DNA of 64,000 bases from Fulvitalea axinellae (GTDB lineage: Bacteria; Bacteroidota; Bacteroidia; Cytophagales; Cyclobacteriaceae), in the NCBI RefSeq assembly GCF_036492835.1, contig NZ_AP025315.1, forward strand, positions 62,001 to 126,000, read 5' to 3'. The notes below the pieces were generated by a model. That model was not told the DNA's origin, searched no databases, and saw only the letters and a program-made list of their open reading frames with translations. A program made the position numbers and the translations under genes. Below, in pieces: positions 56,101 to 64,000 of this stretch (position 1 is the stretch's first letter; the number at the start of each line of letters is the position of its first letter).

Positions 56101-56287
56101 TATGGGCATCTCACTATTCTACGGATTACTATTCGCAACGATCCTAACGCTTATCGTTTTACCGTCTATGATGCTTACCGCAAACGAAGCGAAGAGATTC
56201 TTTAAATGGGTCTGGACAGGCGAAAAACAAAGTGCCGAATCTGTGGAACCCGCTACAAAAGATGAATTAGTTAATCTGGAAGCTTAA
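53147..56287 (+). CDS. RND-family multidrug/efflux permease (AcrB/MMPL type)
   Basis: 1046 aa inner-membrane transporter of full RND length. It has the N-terminal helix, two large periplasmic porter regions (about residues 35-330 and 560-860) and twelve expected transmembrane helices in two groups. Two GXXXDD-like segments (GILVDDGVV in TM4 and GVLINDSIV in TM10) carry the proton-relay acidic residues. Exports compounds using the proton gradient; the substrate is unknown. It follows the adaptor and is followed after 150 bp by the TolC-like gene. Confidence 0.94.
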   Translation: MRNFIGYFVKYPIVSNLLILSIIAFGYLSMGKVRSTLVPLVDSNMVIITVQYPGASPEEVEKGITQKIENELRGINGIEKFTSSSKENSARIVVELKMETDLNAALQEVKNAVDGINSFPAEMEPPVVEKRLFATKAVTYALNGDLPLTELKALAQKIEDDLRLEAGVTELDIRGFPKEEIQIALKEEDMRRFGITFQEISEAVRKNNIDLTGGALRGPDEELAIRTKQKGYFAKDLRDIIIRTNETGAKVRLADVARITDRWEESPNRLYVDGKPAVEIQVNFSPTEDLIVISENTRTYFDEFNKKNITAKATLIRDRSEQISVMQDVLLNSGVIGIALVLLFLSLFINPRLSFWVAFSIPLCFMGMFIVAYLADITLNKMSLFGLIIVIGILVDDGVVICESIYQEYEKGKSKYQAAIDGTLNVFPSVFSGVLTTMVAFSTFFFLGGKFGTMFFELGIVVVATLGFSLLEGVSTLPAHIANSKALATARKDKKLSIGEKFLTTIRERYFMAFLKKSTEYRALTLMFPLALGLLTYGAIQGDVIRIGDTNVDDNSEAVVTLKMPAGTPEVETLQWLNHIERQAIETGKYFDDLYPGEEPQTITFITKSISSADQGEIKVSLIGSNKRSFSSEDFANELRNSVGNIPTAEKLEYVQESKFGKPISTYLVGDDLDELKDAKLWLKDKLSELSDLKNVNDDDVEGMREVKITLKEQAHPLGINLDDVVSQVRQGFYGQEVQRLTRGRDEVKIMVRYDQKERSTLGQLENMRVRLNGGLEVPLRLVADLSFERNVTVINHLNGKRQINVEADLANTSVSMSAVKREINKKIIPEMLDRFPDITVGAGGRSERMKSTYESMETVVPMVMIVIIGIIILTFRSLSQTFLVISLIPTSMIGAAWGHWFHGYSIDMPSYLGMVALIGVLINDSIVLIDAFNKNIRKGTDFRNALTEAIRSRFRPILLTTLTTCAGLFPIIISSSPETQFVVPMGISLFYGLLFATILTLIVLPSMMLTANEAKRFFKWVWTGEKQSAESVEPATKDELVNLEA

Positions 56288-56437
56288 AAAGTAATGGATA
56301 AATAGTATTGGCTATTGGATTATTCGGGATAAGGTTCGCTAGTATTTACTCTTTGCTAATCATTTTTCTCTTCCACTACTCCCCCCAGTTAAGTACTATT
56401 CACAATCCGATCTCCTTTTCAATCTAATTGAGTTGTC

Positions 56438-57760
56438 ATGAAACATATTCATATATATATAATCCTATTAATAGGATTTGGAACTTGTTGCAATACTGCA
56501 AAGGCTCAAAACGAAAAAAAAGAACTGCTTAACTATAGCCAAGCTGTTTCAATTGCTTTGGAAAACAATCTTTTGATAAAAGTAGAAAACAATAAAGCCG
56601 AAAAGGCATCGAACCGTGCCACTTCCGGAAATGCGGGCTTATTGCCAACCTTTAGCGTCGCCTCAGACATTCGCTATACTGACGGAGTTAACGCAAGTGT
56701 TGGTCGTGAAATAAGGCATACTTCGACTTCCGCAGGTGCGGAATTGCGTTACATACTGTTCGATGGAATGGGAAATATAAATACTTTTAGAAAACTAAAA
56801 GGAGAAAAGCAATCCGCTGAATTTGCACAGCGAGCTGAGATAGAATCTATAATTGTCCGTGTTTCCGATCATTTTTATAATCTCGCAACTAGTTATGAAA
56901 GCCTTCGCATTGCAGAAGAAGGCATGAAGATTTCATCGGATCGCTTAGCTCGGGAGAAAACAAAATTTGAATATGGAAATGTTAATAAAGTAGCTGTGTT
57001 GCAAGCCGAAGTCGATTTGGTATCTGATAGCTTACTTTATTTGGATATGGTTAATGAAGTGGCATTAGCCAAGGGTAACCTCAATACTTTGCTTAACCGT
57101 GAGGCTTCGTATGATTTTCAGATTGATCCAAGAGTAAGTACATTCATGAATTTAAGTGTAGATCAGTTAAAAGAGAGCGCATTAAAGCAAAACGCAACCT
57201 ATTTGGAATATACCAAGGATACTGAGCTCAGTAAATTGAATTTAAGAATAACTCAAGCAACACTATACCCTAGCCTCTCTCTTAATTCTAGCTACGGTTG
57301 GAACCAAGTCACCCAAGATGAATTCAACCCACAATTTGATAATCCAGCAGCCACGCTTAATGCAGGCCTTACACTTTCCTACAATATATTCGACGGTAAA
57401 AAGAAAAGTATAGAACGCCAAAATGCAAAAATAGATCTGGAAAACAGCCAGTTACTTAAAGACCAATATGAACTGGACCTAAAACGAGATATCGAAAACA
57501 GGTATGCTTCGTATCAAAACAATCTAAACAAGTTAAGACTTCAACAAAGTAATCTTCGAGTAGCTGAACTAAACTTTGAACAAGTCAAAGACCGTTATTC
57601 GTTAGGGCAAATGACCGCTACAGAGTTCCGCGAAGCTCAATTGAATTATCTCGAAGCCCAAAGTAACCTAGTCAAAGCTAGATTTACTGCTAAATTAGAC
57701 GAAATTGACTTATTGAGACTAAGTGGCGGTTTACTACTGAAAAAATATTTTAGCCTATAG
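56438..57760 (+). CDS. TolC-family outer-membrane efflux channel
   Basis: 440 aa. A signal peptide (to about residue 23) is followed by the two-fold repeated helical-hairpin layout with long coils (about 130-230 and 340-430) and beta-strands. It starts LLNYSQAVSIALENN and ends with the family 'LGQMTATEFREAQLNYLEAQSNLVKARF' type segment. It completes the tripartite pump with the two upstream genes. ATG at 56438. Confidence 0.9.
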   Translation: MKHIHIYIILLIGFGTCCNTAKAQNEKKELLNYSQAVSIALENNLLIKVENNKAEKASNRATSGNAGLLPTFSVASDIRYTDGVNASVGREIRHTSTSAGAELRYILFDGMGNINTFRKLKGEKQSAEFAQRAEIESIIVRVSDHFYNLATSYESLRIAEEGMKISSDRLAREKTKFEYGNVNKVAVLQAEVDLVSDSLLYLDMVNEVALAKGNLNTLLNREASYDFQIDPRVSTFMNLSVDQLKESALKQNATYLEYTKDTELSKLNLRITQATLYPSLSLNSSYGWNQVTQDEFNPQFDNPAATLNAGLTLSYNIFDGKKKSIERQNAKIDLENSQLLKDQYELDLKRDIENRYASYQNNLNKLRLQQSNLRVAELNFEQVKDRYSLGQMTATEFREAQLNYLEAQSNLVKARFTAKLDEIDLLRLSGGLLLKKYFSL

Positions 57761-57909
57761 CATATGATAAGAATTGAGTAATTTCTTTCCAAAGAAACTC
57801 AAAATATCAATTATAAGCACCACTCTAATTGATAGGAGAAATTTTAAAATTGAATTCGAGACTCCAAATTCATTATCTTCAATAACATGGATACCCTTGC
57901 AATAGATAA

Positions 57910-59043
57910 ATGGCAAGACTCGAAATACAAAAAAGGATGACCTTCAGCGTAAAAAGTATACTACCAGAAAGCCTGCAACAAGAGGTAAAACGAATTCTGA
58001 ATATTCGTTGGGTCCAACATGTTGGGTTCTGGATATGGATTATAATGTTCTCCTTTATTGTCTCCAACAGTTTCCAACAAGAAGACCGTCCTTTTTGGGA
58101 TCAACTACGAAAATCATTTTCCATGACGGTGATAGGGATGCCCGCATCATATTTTAACTTATATATTTTGGTCCCTCGATACCTTAATCAAAAAAGGTAT
58201 TTCATCTATATTCTCAGTGCCCTACTTTCCATACTTGCGATAAGTGCATTTTCATATTTCATTTTCTTTGAGTGTGGTTGGGGATGGTTTGAGGAAACAA
58301 TGTTTCGCAGGAAATTGGCAGAAAAGGGAATGTCTAAAATCATTCTCTCTATGTTTTATCGGAACCTGAACATCTGCTTAATGACTGCCGCCGTTCATTT
58401 TGCACGAAGAAATATAAAGGCAAAAGAAAAAGCACTCCAACTGGAAGAGGTCAAAAAAGAAAAATACCAAGTGGAACTCAATGCCCTTAAAGCGCAAATC
58501 AATCCCCATTTTCTGTTCAACTCCCTAAACAGTGTTTATGCTCTTACGCTTGAAGGCTCTAGAGAAGCCCCTGATACAGTTTTAAAGATTTCAAACCTCA
58601 TTAGTTATATACTCTACCGTTGTGAAGACGATAAGGTTCCTGTACAAAAAGAGGTTGCTTTTCTTAAAGACTATGTCTCTTTAGAAAAAATAAGGATAGA
58701 TCCAGCTGTAGATATCCAGCTTGATATTCAAAAAATTATCGCCCCATATAATATTGCTCCCCTCCTTCTATTGCCCTTGGTTGAAAACGCATTTAAACAT
58801 GGAATAATCGATCAGAGTGAAAAAGAGTTTGTGCATATACGACTAGAAGAAAAAGGGCGTAAATTCTTTTTTGAGGTAACTAACTCATTCCAAGAAATAA
58901 AACAACACAATACAGAAAAGGGAGGGATAGGTGTCGCAAACGTAAAAAAACGCTTGAAGTTGATCTATCCGAACAAGCATTCACTAAACATCAGTAAAGA
59001 AAATGAGGTTTTCAAAGTTCAGTTAGAAATTGACCTTGAGTGA
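57910..59043 (+). CDS. LytS-type sensor histidine kinase
   Basis: 377 aa. Four predicted membrane helices (about residues 36-165) form a small sensor region. A coiled linker follows, then the His_kinase domain with the phosphoacceptor His200 in QINPHFLFNSLN and a HATPase region (PLLLLPLVENAFKHG, GGIGVANVKKRL). This layout is typical of LytS/YehU kinases. The stop lies 85 bases before the response-regulator start, indicating co-transcription. Its place after the efflux genes suggests it may control them. Confidence 0.92.
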   Translation: MARLEIQKRMTFSVKSILPESLQQEVKRILNIRWVQHVGFWIWIIMFSFIVSNSFQQEDRPFWDQLRKSFSMTVIGMPASYFNLYILVPRYLNQKRYFIYILSALLSILAISAFSYFIFFECGWGWFEETMFRRKLAEKGMSKIILSMFYRNLNICLMTAAVHFARRNIKAKEKALQLEEVKKEKYQVELNALKAQINPHFLFNSLNSVYALTLEGSREAPDTVLKISNLISYILYRCEDDKVPVQKEVAFLKDYVSLEKIRIDPAVDIQLDIQKIIAPYNIAPLLLLPLVENAFKHGIIDQSEKEFVHIRLEEKGRKFFFEVTNSFQEIKQHNTEKGGIGVANVKKRLKLIYPNKHSLNISKENEVFKVQLEIDLE

Positions 59044-59128
59044 ATCAGACTATGTCCAATTTGTAAAACAAGAGGACCCTTCTCGTTCTCAGATTCACCA
59101 TACTTCTTCAATTAAAATTGAATCATTT

Positions 59129-59842
59129 ATGAATTTAAATTGTCTAATTGTTGATGACGAGTCATTAGCTCGCCGAGTAATCAAAAGATTTCTGGATGAC
59201 GTTCCTTTCCTTACATTAGTGGGGGAATGTAAAAACGCAATAGAGGCTTCGCAAGCGATTCGTGAAAATGATATTGACTTAATTTTTTTAGATATCAATA
59301 TGCCCAAGCTCTCCGGTCTAGATTTCCTAAAAACACTTCCTAATCCTCCAATGGCTATTGTAACCACCGCATATCGTGAATATGCTCTGGAAGGTTATGA
59401 ATTGGATGTAGTGGATTATATAACCAAACCGATTGCTTTTGATCGTTTTTTAAAGGCAGTAAATAAGGCACAAAAAAGGAAAGAAGAAACTATGCCACCG
59501 CAATCGGTAGAAAAAGATACGGCATCCAATTTCTTTTTCGTGAAAACAGACAAAAAACTACAGAAAATAAATGCCGATGATATTCTTTATATTGAAGGTT
59601 TCGGTGAATATGTAAAAATCCACACTGAAAAAGAATGTGTGATTACGTATCTGGCATTAAAGAGCTTGGAAGAAAGCTTATCCCCATCAATTTTTGTTCG
59701 TGTCCATAAATCTTTTATTATTTCTATTCCAAAAATCAACAATGTAGAAGCAAACATTATCCGTATCCAACAACATCGTATTCCAGTTGGGCAAGGCTAT
59801 AAAAAAAGATTTCTGGATAAAGTAAAGGCTTTGACAAGATGA
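59129..59842 (+). CDS. LytTR-family response regulator
   Basis: 237 aa from the ATG at 59129 (MNLNCLIVDDESLAR). A TTG-initiated frame starts about 33 codons earlier and overlaps the kinase gene, which I do not favour. The receiver domain has the acidic pair DD (9-10), phosphoacceptor Asp55 in LIFLDINMP, and Lys in TKPIAF. The C-terminal LytTR DNA-binding domain covers about residues 135-237 (FFVKTDKKLQKI, RVHKSFIISIPKI). Partner of the LytS-type kinase. Confidence 0.93.
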   Translation: MNLNCLIVDDESLARRVIKRFLDDVPFLTLVGECKNAIEASQAIRENDIDLIFLDINMPKLSGLDFLKTLPNPPMAIVTTAYREYALEGYELDVVDYITKPIAFDRFLKAVNKAQKRKEETMPPQSVEKDTASNFFFVKTDKKLQKINADDILYIEGFGEYVKIHTEKECVITYLALKSLEESLSPSIFVRVHKSFIISIPKINNVEANIIRIQQHRIPVGQGYKKRFLDKVKALTR

Positions 59843-60151
59843 ACTTTCACCGTCAAGGCCTTTATCCGCTTACGTGTTCCGTTTCTAAAAACTTTTAGAA
59901 AAGATTCTCCGTAACTAGAACCACGCTTTCCTCACGTTTGTCCCCCGTCGATTTATCAATACTACTCAAGTTCTTTTTCGTCTATTGAAAACCACTGAAG
60001 TATTTGCAGACTTATAACCTCGTTGGTCCCGAAAAGAACACTACTGCACGACAAAAGCCATATCTCGGTATGTTTCAGAGCGATGTACTCCTATAAAAAA
60101 AGAGATTGCTATTTCTAACAATCTCTTTTAAATCATGAAAAAACATAATAA
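59843..60151. other. Intergenic region after the two-component system
   Basis: 309 bases between convergent genes. Besides the terminator at 60095-60130 there is a perfect 9-bp A/T-rich inverted repeat TTTCTAAAA/TTTTAGAAA at 59882-59901. No coding frame. Confidence 0.4.
60095..60130. terminator. Terminator of the NSS transporter gene
   Basis: The stem AAAGAGATTG/CAATCTCTTT (10 bp) with a 10-base loop is flanked by A and T runs, so it works in both directions. Confidence 0.65.
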
Positions 60152-61504
60152 TCAAATTTTCGCAAATACCCCGAGCTGATTCAGAAAGACCAAAACCATA
60201 GCTATCGGAGCAAAAAATCTTACTAAGAAATAAAACATTGGAAACAAGGCGTCTCCGTATTTTCCGAAACTCGTGAATTCGTTCTTTACCGTTTCAGTTT
60301 TCATTATCCACCCACAGAAGACTAGTAATGCCAAACCGCCCAATGGAAGAATAAGATTGGAAACCGTAAAGTCAAACAGATCGAAAACCGTTTTTCCAAA
60401 AACAGTATGATCAGCCCACGGCCCAAATGAAAGTGTGCATGGTATTCCAGCAATAACCAAGAGGCTCATCATTGTAAAAACCGCACTTTTTCTTTTCAAC
60501 TTAAACTCTTCAACACAGTAAGCCACAAGTGTTTCAAGGATGGAGATTGAGGAAGTAAGCGCCGCAACACCCAATAGGATAAAGAAGATCAAGCTAAAGA
60601 AATAGCCCCCTGGCATTTGACTAAAGATATTCGGCAAAGCTACGAAAATAAGGCCAGGACCAGCTCCAGGGTCGATATTGTACGCAAAAACTGCAGGGAA
60701 TATCGCTACGCCAGCCAATAACGCGATAAGCGTATCCGCAACACTAATCTGCGAAGCGATCCCACCTAAGTTTTCGGATTTTTTGATATAAGAACCATAG
60801 ATCACCATGGTACCCAAACCAACGCTAAGCGAGAAGAACGCCTGCCCCATAGCGTTAAGGATTACGTTACGGTCAATCTTGGAGAAGTCGGGATTAAACA
60901 AAAACTCTATGCCCTTTGACGCTCCATCCAGTGTCAATGCGCGTATATCTAGCACAATGATGATAACAAATAACATCGGCATCAAAATTTTCGAATAACG
61001 TTCGATACCTTTCTGTACTCCGAAAAAAACAATCCATCCCGTAGCAATAATAAATATGGCTTGCCAGAAAATGCTTAAAGTGCTGTCGGCTATAAATTGA
61101 GAATTAAATGTCTTAAGCGATTCCGTATCCAACCCAGAAAGCTCACCCGCAGCAGATGCATAAATATATTCCAATGTCCAACCTCCTACGGTACTATAAA
61201 AAGCCAATAGCAGAAAAGCACCGAGAATCCCCATTTGCCCTACCCAATGCCACTTTGAGCCCGGGGCCAAATCCTTAAGCGCACCAACAGCATTACGGTG
61301 CGTAGCCCGACCAATAATAAAGGCCGAAAGCATAGCGGGCAAACCAACCAACACTACCGCCACCAAATAAAGGATAATAAAAGCCGAACCACCGTTGGTC
61401 CCGGTTACGTAAGGGAATTTCCAAATATTGCCCAAGCCGATAGCCGAGCCCGCCGCCGCCGCGATCACTCCCATTTTTGATGAAAAGCCGTCTCTATTTT
61501 TCAA
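60152..61504 (-). CDS. Neurotransmitter:sodium symporter (NSS/SNF) family transporter
   Basis: 450 aa inner-membrane protein with about 12 helices. The N-terminus DGFSSKMGVIAAAAGSAIGLGNIWKFPYVTGTNGG matches the LeuT-type TM1 with the unwound Na/substrate site; the usual Arg of the family (WRFP) is Lys here. No ATG lies upstream before a stop; translation must begin at the TTG 61502-61504 or an internal Met at residue 11, which would cut into TM1. It likely imports an amino acid or related solute with Na+. Monocistronic. Confidence 0.92.
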   Translation of the reverse strand: MKNRDGFSSKMGVIAAAAGSAIGLGNIWKFPYVTGTNGGSAFIILYLVAVVLVGLPAMLSAFIIGRATHRNAVGALKDLAPGSKWHWVGQMGILGAFLLLAFYSTVGGWTLEYIYASAAGELSGLDTESLKTFNSQFIADSTLSIFWQAIFIIATGWIVFFGVQKGIERYSKILMPMLFVIIIVLDIRALTLDGASKGIEFLFNPDFSKIDRNVILNAMGQAFFSLSVGLGTMVIYGSYIKKSENLGGIASQISVADTLIALLAGVAIFPAVFAYNIDPGAGPGLIFVALPNIFSQMPGGYFFSLIFFILLGVAALTSSISILETLVAYCVEEFKLKRKSAVFTMMSLLVIAGIPCTLSFGPWADHTVFGKTVFDLFDFTVSNLILPLGGLALLVFCGWIMKTETVKNEFTSFGKYGDALFPMFYFLVRFFAPIAMVLVFLNQLGVFAKI

Positions 61505-61907
61505 AATGATAAATCCTGTTTCGTCCTATCAAGAATAAAACTGTTAAACATAGCCTTGTTCTGCTTCCCTGAAAGTCACAGAAAACTAAGGCATCTTCAC
61601 AATTGGAGATGGTTTTTTATTTCTCCGAAATGTAAATATACTTCCTCGGCGGGCTTTTGCGTGCCTTTTAGGGTAAAAAATACAAAATGGAATTTCGGTA
61701 CACCTTATTACTCAACTCAAAAGAGCTAAGAGCATAGTTTTGAACGGTTTAAAAACTCAAAAGAGTATAATATGAGGCTATCAAATGGCATTATAAAGAG
61801 GTAAACAAAAAAAGCTTTTCCGATAATCAACATATAAAAGACAACGATTTTGGACGTTTCATATTTATAGTGTGTCATTTTTAAAAAGCATATCGGGAAC
61901 AAGACTT
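61505..61907. other. Intergenic region between NSS and AraC-type genes
   Basis: 403 bases between divergent genes. A TAGTTTTG octamer at 61735-61742 on the plus strand fits the TAnnTTTG -7 form about 165 bases before the AraC-type ATG. No coding frame or strong hairpin. Confidence 0.35.
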
Positions 61908-63083
61908 ATGACAGAGACCTTTTACCATATCAATATCGCCCAGTCATTTTTTGCCGGAGTCATCTTATTGACCAAAAGACCGGTGAAACTCACTGACAAA
62001 ATTCTGTCAGGCTGGCTAATTTCCCTAGCTTTGCTGTTCTCATTACAGCTTCTTCTATCTACTTTTCCAGAACAGAAGCTGAGCGGTTCATCCGTTTTGG
62101 CCGGTATAATCGCCCTATTATTTCCCCCGACGCTTTACCTTTACGCAAAATATACAGCTTTGGGTTTAACCTCCCTTACAAAATCAGACAGATGGCATTA
62201 TTCCGCATTTATATTGCTAATTCCGATTTTGGTATATTCGATTATTTGGGAAAGGCCTTTTTTCTATCAAAACTTTCTGGGCGAGTTAAGCACTTCTGTA
62301 TTTTTCATCACATTCGGAATTATATTTTTCGGAATGTACTTTTTGTATGGCATCTATACTATTCGGCTAGTAAACACTTTTCAATCCCTCGAAAACGATT
62401 ATTACGCCAATCATCATGACAGAATTGATCTTAAGTGGATAAAATACCTTAGCATTCTTTTTTACGTTTTTTGGACATTCATCATTATTATAGGCGCTTT
62501 ACGATTCCATTTTGGAATTGACATACCGAAAGCCGTACATTTTATCCCACCAACCCATACAGTAATCATATACATAATAAGCTTCAAAGCTTATCGACAA
62601 TCTTATTCGATAATACCCAAAGAAGCGGTTGAGCCCCCCAAAAAAACTAATGAGGAGCACCAAAAATATGCGAAATCGGGACTTAGGCAACACGAAGCAG
62701 AACAGTATTTGATAACTTTGATCGAACATATGGAAACAAAAAAACCATGGCTTGAACCAGACTTAAATATCAAAAGCCTGGCTTTACGTACCGAAATACC
62801 TCAACACTATATCACTCAAACACTTAATGAAAGGCTAAATAAAAACTTCTACACCTTTGTAAACGAATATAGAACAAACGAAGTGGTCCGTCTTTTCTCT
62901 GATCAAAATTATCAACACTGGACTATTGTCGCCATCGCTTACGAATGCGGGTTTAATTCTAAATCCTCATTTAATGCATTTTTCAAGAAATATGTGGGCG
63001 AAACACCATCTAGCTACCGAAAGAAAATCAAAGTACAATCAGGTGAAATAACTCTTTCGAGTAAGAACTATCAAACTACTTAA
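61908..63083 (+). CDS. Membrane-bound AraC-family transcriptional regulator
   Basis: 391 aa from the ATG at 61908; a GTG 12 codons upstream is also open. About seven hydrophobic helices span residues 5-240, forming a sensor of the 7TM type seen in Bacteroidota. A linker follows, then a C-terminal AraC double helix-turn-helix (about 285-370: LNIKSLALRTEIPQHYITQTLNE and WTIVAIAYECGFNSKSSFNAFFKKYVGETPSSYRK). It likely links an extracellular or membrane cue to transcription. Target unknown. Confidence 0.9.
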   Translation: MTETFYHINIAQSFFAGVILLTKRPVKLTDKILSGWLISLALLFSLQLLLSTFPEQKLSGSSVLAGIIALLFPPTLYLYAKYTALGLTSLTKSDRWHYSAFILLIPILVYSIIWERPFFYQNFLGELSTSVFFITFGIIFFGMYFLYGIYTIRLVNTFQSLENDYYANHHDRIDLKWIKYLSILFYVFWTFIIIIGALRFHFGIDIPKAVHFIPPTHTVIIYIISFKAYRQSYSIIPKEAVEPPKKTNEEHQKYAKSGLRQHEAEQYLITLIEHMETKKPWLEPDLNIKSLALRTEIPQHYITQTLNERLNKNFYTFVNEYRTNEVVRLFSDQNYQHWTIVAIAYECGFNSKSSFNAFFKKYVGETPSSYRKKIKVQSGEITLSSKNYQTT

Positions 63084-63206
63084 GATCAACACCTTGCACA
63101 TACGTCCTTGAAAGGGAAGACAGATTAATTGTCTACCCTTACTGAGGAAGTCGCCATTATCTCTTCATTTTCCCTGTTTTGTAGCGTACACTCAAACAAA
63201 GGAAAA

Positions 63207-63587
63207 ATGAAAAGATCACTACTCATTCTGATTTTCTGTTGTTTCGCAACTCTTTCAAAAGGGCAAACCATCAAAGACGATATTTCCGGAACATGGTTTA
63301 CTAAAACCAAAAACTTGAAAGTGGAATTCTTCAAATCAGAGGGAAGATACTTTGGCAAGATTATATGGAAAAGCCCGGAAAATAAGACCGAATCCAGAAT
63401 TGGAGATGTGATTATCTCCGATTTGAAATACATTTCCCCAGAAGCGCAATACCAATCTGGAAAAATGAGAGCCAAGAAGTTTAACCTCGATTGTAAGGTG
63501 AAGAAAGACTCTCCGAATACGATAATAATAACCGTTAGCAAAGCCTTTATGAGTCGAAAGTTGGTCTGGACTAAGGCTGACCGATAA
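63207..63587 (+). CDS. DUF2147-family secreted protein
   Basis: 126 aa from the ATG at 63207; a longer upstream frame lacks a sensible start. Signal peptide MKRSLLILIFCCFATLSKG-Q, then a small beta-barrel with the DUF2147 features: ISGTWFTKTKNLKVEFFKS near residues 25-43, GKIIW, and a final LVWTKA strand. Family role unknown, likely periplasmic. Monocistronic or co-transcribed with the next gene 133 bp away. Confidence 0.8.
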   Translation: MKRSLLILIFCCFATLSKGQTIKDDISGTWFTKTKNLKVEFFKSEGRYFGKIIWKSPENKTESRIGDVIISDLKYISPEAQYQSGKMRAKKFNLDCKVKKDSPNTIIITVSKAFMSRKLVWTKADR

Positions 63588-63720
63588 CAACTCTTCGATT
63601 TTTTATCGGGACATCACCAATTTTTCGTGTAGCTCTTACAATAGCCACTCTAACCACACTTTCGCATTCGGAAACGCAATTATACATTGTCCATCAACTC
63701 TTTTCTCAATCGAATAAAAT

Positions 63721-64000
63721 ATGTACGCTCATTTACGTAAAGTTCTGTCTATTCTATTTTTTTCTATTCTCTCCATTTATGGATTTTCCCAAGAGAAACA
63801 GGTTTGGGAAATAGACCGTATCCGGGCAAAGCAAGCTTTGGAATTAAAAAAGGATTCATTGGCAATTGGGAAAAACGAATATATGCGGAATTCGCAACTA
63901 TTTATCAAAACCGAAATACCTATCCAATACGCGATCGGTTACCAATACGCATTTAAGAGCGGCATTCTTTTAAACGGCAGTATTGGGGTGTTTTCAAGAA
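63721..64000 (+). CDS. Secreted protein, partial (runs off window)
   Basis: A reading frame opens at the ATG at 63721 and stays open to the end (93 codons). A signal peptide (MYAHLRKVLSILFFSILSIYGFS-Q) is followed by a Lys/Glu-rich helix, then IQYAIGYQYAFKSGILLNGSIGVFSR, strands that resemble the start of an outer-membrane barrel. Family not determined. Confidence 0.65.
   Translation, partial: MYAHLRKVLSILFFSILSIYGFSQEKQVWEIDRIRAKQALELKKDSLAIGKNEYMRNSQLFIKTEIPIQYAIGYQYAFKSGILLNGSIGVFSR

Noticed and set aside
59882-59901. 9-bp A/T inverted repeat after the LytTR regulator as a terminator
   Set aside because: Two-base loop, almost no G or C and no U-run after it; too weak to act as an intrinsic terminator.
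1-64000. CRISPR arrays, tRNA and rRNA genes
   Set aside because: I saw no regularly spaced direct repeats, cloverleaf-like sequence or rRNA-like stretch on reading the window.

Overview
The window comes from a member of the Bacteroidota, most likely a free-living, polysaccharide-degrading Cytophagales-type bacterium. The support is a SusC/SusD pair driven by an ECF sigma factor and a FecR anti-sigma factor, a type IX secretion (T9SS) type B sorting domain beside a PorP/SprF-OmpA protein, arginine genes of the succinylated-intermediate type, DUF4251 and DUF2147 proteins, LytS/LytTR signalling, and promoter-like TAnnTTTG boxes. I cannot assign a species from sequence alone.

Layout. 1-1941: nrfHA, respiratory nitrite reduction to ammonia (nrfA runs off the left edge). 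2673-6312: an unknown protein and two Tat-exported S1 sulfatases. 6371-7883: a low-molecular-weight phosphatase-like protein and a DUF4251 protein. 8061-12667: a five-gene arginine operon (GNAT, argC, argD, argF', argB). 12811-12996: a candidate free-standing structured RNA. 13188-14660: acyl desaturase and an unknown secreted protein. 14996-20428: GH95 fucosidase, DUF2867 protein, third sulfatase, beta-barrel protein. 20521-27879: sigma factor, FecR, SusC, SusD on the minus strand. 28352-30880: RecD2-like helicase. 31017-39676: a PorP/SprF-OmpA plus type B-sorted surface protein pair, flanked by two large orphan proteins with VIQ-type leaders that I associate with contractile-injection/DUF4157-type cargo. 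40243-44611: GH28-like and GH2 enzymes. 45026-51803: membrane-anchored regulator, a PhoD-like gene broken by an in-frame TGA and by an IS3-family insertion, HD hydrolase, Crp/Fnr regulator, and a second inverted copy of the same IS. 51927-59842: RND efflux system (adaptor, pump, TolC-like channel) followed by a LytS/LytTR two-component pair. 60152-64000: NSS transporter, AraC-type membrane regulator, DUF2147 protein and a partial secreted protein.

The sulfatases, GH95, GH28 and GH2 enzymes with the SusCD system point to uptake and degradation of sulfated, fucose- or galactose-containing (probably algal) polysaccharides. That substrate is an inference. The most unusual parts are the orphan effector-like proteins around the T9SS pair, the candidate small RNA at 12.8-13.0 kb, the Lys/Arg-rich linker of the PorP-OmpA protein, and the doubly broken PhoD gene, where the 3-bp target duplication and the in-frame severed tail can be read directly.
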